A DNA stretch of 17,612 nt from Desulfobacteraceae bacterium UBA5623 (GTDB lineage: Bacteria > Desulfobacterota > DSM-4660 > Desulfatiglandales > Desulfatiglandaceae), in assembly GCA_002424495.1 (NCBI GenBank), contig DIKH01000415.1, positions 1 to 17,612 on the forward strand, written 5' to 3'. The position numbers and the translations under genes were made by a program. This document shows, in pieces, positions 13,750-17,612 of this stretch. The notes under the pieces were generated by a model, which searched no databases, was not told the DNA's origin, and saw nothing but the letters and a program-made list of their open reading frames with translations. Every line of letters begins with the position of its first letter. Position 1 is the stretch's first letter.

Positions 13750-13780
13750 TCACCCTGATGCCTTTGTCAGGCCTGGGTGA
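13750..13780 (+). other. Leader stem-loop before the fabG-like gene
   Basis: TCACCC (13750-13755) pairs with GGGTGA (13775-13780), and inside it GCCT pairs with AGGC, separated by small internal loops. It ends 31 bases before the start codon, in the predicted leader, and no U-run follows. A regulatory or stabilising role is possible. Confidence 0.35.
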
Positions 13781-13811
13781 TCCGACAATAATGGACTTAA
13801 ACTTTTAACAT

Positions 13812-14552
13812 ATGGAATTCAAAGACAAAAGGGTCATCATAACCGGTGGGACAAAAGGTATTGGAAGGGCTATTTCCCTTGCATTCGCCCGTGAAGGCGC
13901 TTGGGTGGCTGCAAATTTTTTCTTTGACCAGGAGGGAGCAGCTCAAACAGAGAGGCAATTGCAGTCACTGACAGACAATTACCTGATTCTGAAGGCGGAC
14001 ATCTCTGCACAGTCTGAGGCTAAGGCCATGGTTAAGCAGGTTCTGGACAGATGGGAACATGTGGACATCCTGGTCAACAATGCCGGCATCATCAGGGACA
14101 AGATGCTGATGTTCTTGAATGAGGATGATTGGGACAGGGTTCTGGATGTCAATCTCAAGGGAACATACCTTTGCTCAAGGCTGGTGATCAAGTCAATGAT
14201 AGCGAGAAGATTCGGTCGCATTATTAATATGACTTCTCCCAGCGCACTGACTGGGCGGGTCAGCCAGACAAACTATTCAGCCTCCAAGGGGGGCATAGTA
14301 TCCTTTGGCAAGTCGCTTTCAAAGGAGGTGGCTCGCCTGGGCATTACTGTCAATGCCGTTTGCCCGGGCGTTATTACAACAGATATGACAGCAGGGCTTG
14401 AGAAGAAGACCAGTGATGATCTCTTATGCATGATTCCTGCCGGAAGATTCGGCGAACCGGAAGATGTGGCGCAGGCGGTGCTGTTTCTAGCCTCTGAAAG
14501 GGCAGGGTATATTACAGGGCAGATGCTGACTGTTGATGGTGGTTTGACATAA
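13812..14552 (+). CDS. FabG-like 3-oxoacyl reductase (SDR)
   Basis: This 246-residue classical SDR is close to the usual FabG length and probably reduces 3-oxoacyl thioesters to 3-hydroxyacyl thioesters with NADPH. Visible are TGGTKGIG (11-18), the NNAG motif, the catalytic S142, Y155 and K159 with classic spacing, and the C-terminal GYITGQMLTVDGG. No clear Shine-Dalgarno sequence precedes the ATG, but no better start exists. Its neighbours (thioesterase and two ketosynthase-like genes) point to a dedicated acyl or polyketide assembly line, not the housekeeping fatty-acid cluster. No acyl carrier protein or dehydratase is visible in the window. The protein could also act on CoA esters. Confidence 0.88.
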   Translation: MEFKDKRVIITGGTKGIGRAISLAFAREGAWVAANFFFDQEGAAQTERQLQSLTDNYLILKADISAQSEAKAMVKQVLDRWEHVDILVNNAGIIRDKMLMFLNEDDWDRVLDVNLKGTYLCSRLVIKSMIARRFGRIINMTSPSALTGRVSQTNYSASKGGIVSFGKSLSKEVARLGITVNAVCPGVITTDMTAGLEKKTSDDLLCMIPAGRFGEPEDVAQAVLFLASERAGYITGQMLTVDGGLT

Positions 14553-14688
14553 GAGCCAGTTTCAATTCCGCTTAAGCGGGATTACTCCTCGAAATATTAG
14601 CTATATTCCTGTGGTTAAAATTTAAGCCTTTCTTGATCTTAGACAAAATCGAGCGTTTTGAAGCCGGATCATAAGGATAAATGATTTC

Positions 14689-15114
14689 ATGAAGTGGTTT
14701 GAAACAGAGGATACGGTTCGCTTTAACGAAGTGGATGAGTGGGGCATTGCTTGGTACGGCCATTACATGGCATGGTTTGAGGTAGGTCGTATGGCCCTGT
14801 TGCGGCAGTTTGATCTCCTGCCCAAAAACATGGTGGAGTTGGGTTATATCGCACCGGTGATAAATTTAAAGTGTGACTTTAAACAACCGGCAAAATGTGG
14901 TGAACATATTATAATAAGGGTGACGGTTGTAAAACCGGAAATAGCGGCCCTGATATTTAAATTTGAGATACTGCGCAAAGAAGGTCGAGTCCTGCTTGCC
15001 AGAGGTGAGACCACTCAGGTCCTTATGACAACCAGTAGAAAGATGATCTATGTTCTGAAGGGCGAAATAGGGGTGCGCATAATGGGACTGGTTGATTATT
15101 TTAGTGATGACTGA
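14689..15114 (+). CDS. Hotdog-fold acyl-CoA/ACP thioesterase (4HBT type)
   Basis: This 141-residue protein has the length and pattern of the 4-hydroxybenzoyl-CoA thioesterase/YbgC group, which hydrolyses acyl thioesters. The N-terminal VRFNEVDEWGIAWYGHYMAWFE block carries the likely catalytic D16 and the aromatic-rich helix typical of the family. AAGGA lies upstream of the ATG, and an earlier ATG at 14680 runs at once into a stop. Its end overlaps the next gene by eight bases if that gene starts at 15107, so the two are probably translated together. In this context it may release the product of the neighbouring ketosynthases. The substrate is not evident. Confidence 0.8.
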   Translation: MKWFETEDTVRFNEVDEWGIAWYGHYMAWFEVGRMALLRQFDLLPKNMVELGYIAPVINLKCDFKQPAKCGEHIIIRVTVVKPEIAALIFKFEILRKEGRVLLARGETTQVLMTTSRKMIYVLKGEIGVRIMGLVDYFSDD

Positions 15115-16348
15115 AACCAACTCCAGGCGGGTCGCCATAACAGGACTTGGAATTATCACCTCCATTGGAAATTCCATGCCTGAATTCAAGACAGGACTTT
15201 TTGGAGGGAAATGCGGCATAGGTCCCATATCCCTCTTTGACACCACCGGCTTTTCCTGCAAGATGGCAGCTCAAGTCAAGATTATGGCTCTTGAATCATA
15301 TTTAAACAGGCGGCTGATCAGGAGGGCCTCCAGGTGTGATATGTTGGGGCTGATCGCCGCCGGGGAGGCCATTTCTGATTCCGGCCTTGACCTTGATAAG
15401 GCTGACATTGACAACATCGCCGTCGTCCTTGGAGGCGGCGCAGGAGGCATGCTCTCATGGGAGAAATACCGCCGCGCATCATGGTCCGGCAAGGCACGGC
15501 CAAGGCCGTCACTCCTTCTTCCTGTGGCCCAGTGCTCTGTGACCGATTTTATCGCCAACTACTATAAGCTATATGGAACAAGGGCTACTGTATCAACTGC
15601 ATGTTCCTCGAGCGCCACGTCAATAGGTTATGGTTATGACCTTGTCAGCTCCGGCAACCACGATATCGTTATAACAGGAGGAAGCGAGGCCCTTTCGGAA
15701 TTGACCTTTGCAGGATTTAATTCCTTGAGGCAGATTGATCCTGAATATTGCCGTCCATTTGACAAACACAGACGAGGGCTTTCTCTGGGTGAAGGCGCGG
15801 CCGTCCTGGTGTTTGAAGATTACCAGCATGCAGAACAAAGGGGGGCGGAGATTTATGCCGAAATAGGGGGTTATGCAATTAATGCAGATGCCTTTCACAT
15901 GACATCCCCTCACCCCAAAGCCATTGGCATGATCAAGGTAATGACTACTGCGATGGAAAGGGCCCGTATCAACTTGGAGGAAGTTGACTACATCAACACC
16001 CATGGCACCGGCACAAAGATCAATGATCTGGCTGAAACCATGGCCATAAAAGAGGTGTTTGGAAAAAAACTCGCCGGCAGGCTCTCCCTTAGTTCGACAA
16101 AATCCATGGTAGGCCACTGCCTGGGGGCATCAGGGGCGATTGAGGCGGTTTCAACTGTGCTGGCAATATCAGAGCAGATGGTGCCGCCTACCATACACCT
16201 TGATACGGCTGATGAAAAATGCGATCTTGACTACACCCCTGAGAGCGCCAGGCCGCGTAAGATAAATGTGGCTCTGAGCAATTCCTTTGCCTTCGGGGGG
16301 AATAATACATGCATTGTCTTTGCGAAGGCAGGCAGATATAGACTTTAA
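15107..16348 (+). CDS. Beta-ketoacyl synthase (FabF-like KS)
   Basis: This 413-residue condensing enzyme extends an acyl chain by decarboxylative Claisen condensation. The active-site triad is intact: C166 (STACSSSA), H299 (NTHGTGT) and H337 (VGHCLGASG), with K332 also present, at the same spacing as FabF. The C-terminal FAFGGNN loop is typical. I chose the ATG at 15107, which begins MTETNSRRVAITGLG, over an in-frame TTG at 15092. It overlaps the thioesterase gene by eight bases. A second, non-canonical KS gene follows after 62 bp. The pairing suggests a KS/chain-length-factor-like heterodimer, as in type II polyketide, aryl polyene or similar systems; the product is unknown. Confidence 0.92.
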   Translation: MTETNSRRVAITGLGIITSIGNSMPEFKTGLFGGKCGIGPISLFDTTGFSCKMAAQVKIMALESYLNRRLIRRASRCDMLGLIAAGEAISDSGLDLDKADIDNIAVVLGGGAGGMLSWEKYRRASWSGKARPRPSLLLPVAQCSVTDFIANYYKLYGTRATVSTACSSSATSIGYGYDLVSSGNHDIVITGGSEALSELTFAGFNSLRQIDPEYCRPFDKHRRGLSLGEGAAVLVFEDYQHAEQRGAEIYAEIGGYAINADAFHMTSPHPKAIGMIKVMTTAMERARINLEEVDYINTHGTGTKINDLAETMAIKEVFGKKLAGRLSLSSTKSMVGHCLGASGAIEAVSTVLAISEQMVPPTIHLDTADEKCDLDYTPESARPRKINVALSNSFAFGGNNTCIVFAKAGRYRL

Positions 16349-16410
16349 TTATTGAAGGGTTATAACAAATAATCCTAAGTCTTCTGAAAGTTTTCAAATA
16401 TCTTGAAATT

Positions 16411-17612
16411 ATGATGACGGATATCGCAGTAACAGGAATAGGAGTCATATGCAGCCTTGGACTAGGCCGCAAGACCTTCTGGGAAAACCTGATAAAGGCC
16501 AAATCAGGGATAAGAAAAATCCATACCTTTGATACGGCTAATCTCAGATCCAACGTCGCAGGCTTTGTGGAGGATTTCGATCCCAGGCGGTTTATGCCCA
16601 TAAGGGTTTACAGGCGAATGAGCCGGATATCCCAGATGGCAGTGGCTACAAGCATAGAGGCGCTGGAGGACAGCGGCTTGGAACTCGATCACGTGGACAG
16701 CGACAGGGTTGCCGTCATTATGGGCACTGCCTATGGAAGCGGAACAAGCGTGGAGGACTTTTATGTCAGCTTTCTCAATGACGGGCCGCGGGGTGCGCAG
16801 CCGTTTTATTTCCCCGAGACCGTCCCCAATGCCCCTGCGAGTCACATTGCCATGTTCCACGGCATCACCGGCCCAAACACCACATTCTGCCAAAATGGGA
16901 TCTCTGCTGAAAGTGCACTCCGTTACGCCCAAAACATCCTTGACCGGAATTACGCGGACATTGCCCTTGTTGGCGGGGCGGATGAATTATCCCCCATACT
17001 CTACAGCTGCTACAATACCTTTATCAGCCGGATATGGGCTGAAGATGACGGCGAGGTTAAGCCGAGGCCAGGTCATGGGATCGTCTTGGGAGAGGGCGCA
17101 GGCATGATTATACTGGAACGGCTGGATTCTGCTCTCAAGCGGGGCGCCGGGATCTATGGAATACTGAAATCATCAGTTGTAACAGGCGGGCAGGCGCCAA
17201 TGGGCCATTATGAATATAGTGGAGACCAGATGCATCAGGCGATCAAGCTTGCAATAAACAAAGCTGGTATTGATGCTGATCAGGTTGATCAGATCTGTGT
17301 TTCAGCAAACTGTTCAGGTGAATTGGACCGTATGGAGAGCAGGGGGCTCTCCAGCATCTTTAAAAAACAGGCGGACGATCTTATGGTCTCTCCCATCAAA
17401 TACCTTACCGGTGATTTTGGAGGGGCAGGTATTGTCGGGATCGCCGCAACCCTGGTAAGTCTGCGTCATCAGATGCATCTTCCCTCTGTAAGAATAAGTA
17501 ACCTCGTGGGGGAGTCGGATATTGTGTGGCACACACCTGGAGAGGGCCTGATCAGTTCATCGCTTATAACCGGCAGCACGTTTGGCGGTGGAAGCTCAAG
17601 CATAATATTTGC
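16411..17612 (+). CDS. Ketosynthase-like protein with altered triad (chain-length-factor-like), partial
   Basis: An open frame of 400 complete codons runs to the window edge without a stop and shows the full thiolase-fold KS pattern, beginning MMTDIAVTGIGVICSLG and ending near TFGGGSSSIIF, so only a few residues should be missing. The nucleophile is kept as C160 (TFCQNGIS) and the lysine as K330. The two catalytic histidines are replaced, by N300 (SANCSGE) where active enzymes have NTHGTGT, and by D335 (LTGDFGG) where they have GH. Classical chain-length factors lose the Cys instead, so this is an unusual variant. It probably pairs with the preceding KS. The start could be either of two adjacent ATGs; the ribosome binding site is weak. 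Activity may be structural, priming or a different acyl transfer. Confidence 0.88.
   Translation, partial: MMTDIAVTGIGVICSLGLGRKTFWENLIKAKSGIRKIHTFDTANLRSNVAGFVEDFDPRRFMPIRVYRRMSRISQMAVATSIEALEDSGLELDHVDSDRVAVIMGTAYGSGTSVEDFYVSFLNDGPRGAQPFYFPETVPNAPASHIAMFHGITGPNTTFCQNGISAESALRYAQNILDRNYADIALVGGADELSPILYSCYNTFISRIWAEDDGEVKPRPGHGIVLGEGAGMIILERLDSALKRGAGIYGILKSSVVTGGQAPMGHYEYSGDQMHQAIKLAINKAGIDADQVDQICVSANCSGELDRMESRGLSSIFKKQADDLMVSPIKYLTGDFGGAGIVGIAATLVSLRHQMHLPSVRISNLVGESDIVWHTPGEGLISSSLITGSTFGGGSSSIIF

Noticed and set aside
16709..17107. Plus-strand frame of 132 codons inside the last gene
   Set aside because: It is a shadow of the ketosynthase-like gene, whose frame is open from 16411 to the window end and carries conserved motifs.
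1..17612. tRNA, rRNA, CRISPR array, or phage genes
   Set aside because: I saw no cloverleaf-like gene, no regularly spaced repeats and no phage structural or integrase genes; the IS is the only mobile element supported.

Overview
The window looks like chromosomal DNA from an anaerobic, probably sulfate-reducing, member of the Desulfobacterota (former Deltaproteobacteria). The basis is family resemblance, not a search. It carries a Mop-type molybdenum aldehyde oxidoreductase whose iron-sulfur cysteines fall at the same residue numbers as in the Desulfovibrio gigas enzyme, as I recall them. It also carries an accessory gene set that I know mainly from sulfate reducers, and the remains of an iron-sulfur-rich formate dehydrogenase.

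Layout. (1) 24-1265: an IS3-family insertion sequence with orfA, orfB and a frameshift-prone A7 run. (2) 9721 down to 1335, minus strand: a tight six-gene operon. In transcription order it encodes aldehyde oxidoreductase, a dicluster/HdrD-like redox protein, a small CXXC protein, a C-GCAxxG-C-C protein, a radical SAM protein and a PaaK-like AMP-forming ligase. Four of the five junctions overlap (ATGA, ATGA, 11 nt, TAATG); the other gap is 13 nt. The insertion sequence lies just past the last gene. (3) 9722-10190: an AT-rich divergent promoter region with two 24-bp palindromes resembling ModE (molybdate-responsive) operators. Each has a TTGACA box facing the nearer gene. (4) 10191-11205: a formate dehydrogenase alpha gene reduced to its N-terminal iron-sulfur module, followed by a decayed stub of the catalytic domain with a frameshift and stops. 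(5) 11303-12360: a hydroxysteroid/coniferyl-alcohol-type SDR and an unrecognised short ORF. (6) 13526 down to 12531: an orphan ParA-type ATPase. (7) 13812 to the window end: a type II fatty-acid/polyketide-like set of FabG-like reductase, hotdog thioesterase, ketosynthase with an intact Cys-His-His triad, and a second ketosynthase-like protein that keeps Cys and Lys but has lost both histidines. The last gene runs off the window.

How the parts may work together. The operators and the divergent arrangement suggest that the aldehyde oxidoreductase operon and the former formate dehydrogenase were controlled together by molybdate or tungstate supply. The five genes after the oxidoreductase probably form one electron-transfer and modification pathway linked to that enzyme; its chemistry is not known to me. 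The genes from 13812 on look like part of a dedicated acyl or polyene synthesis cluster using a ketosynthase/chain-length-factor-like pair.
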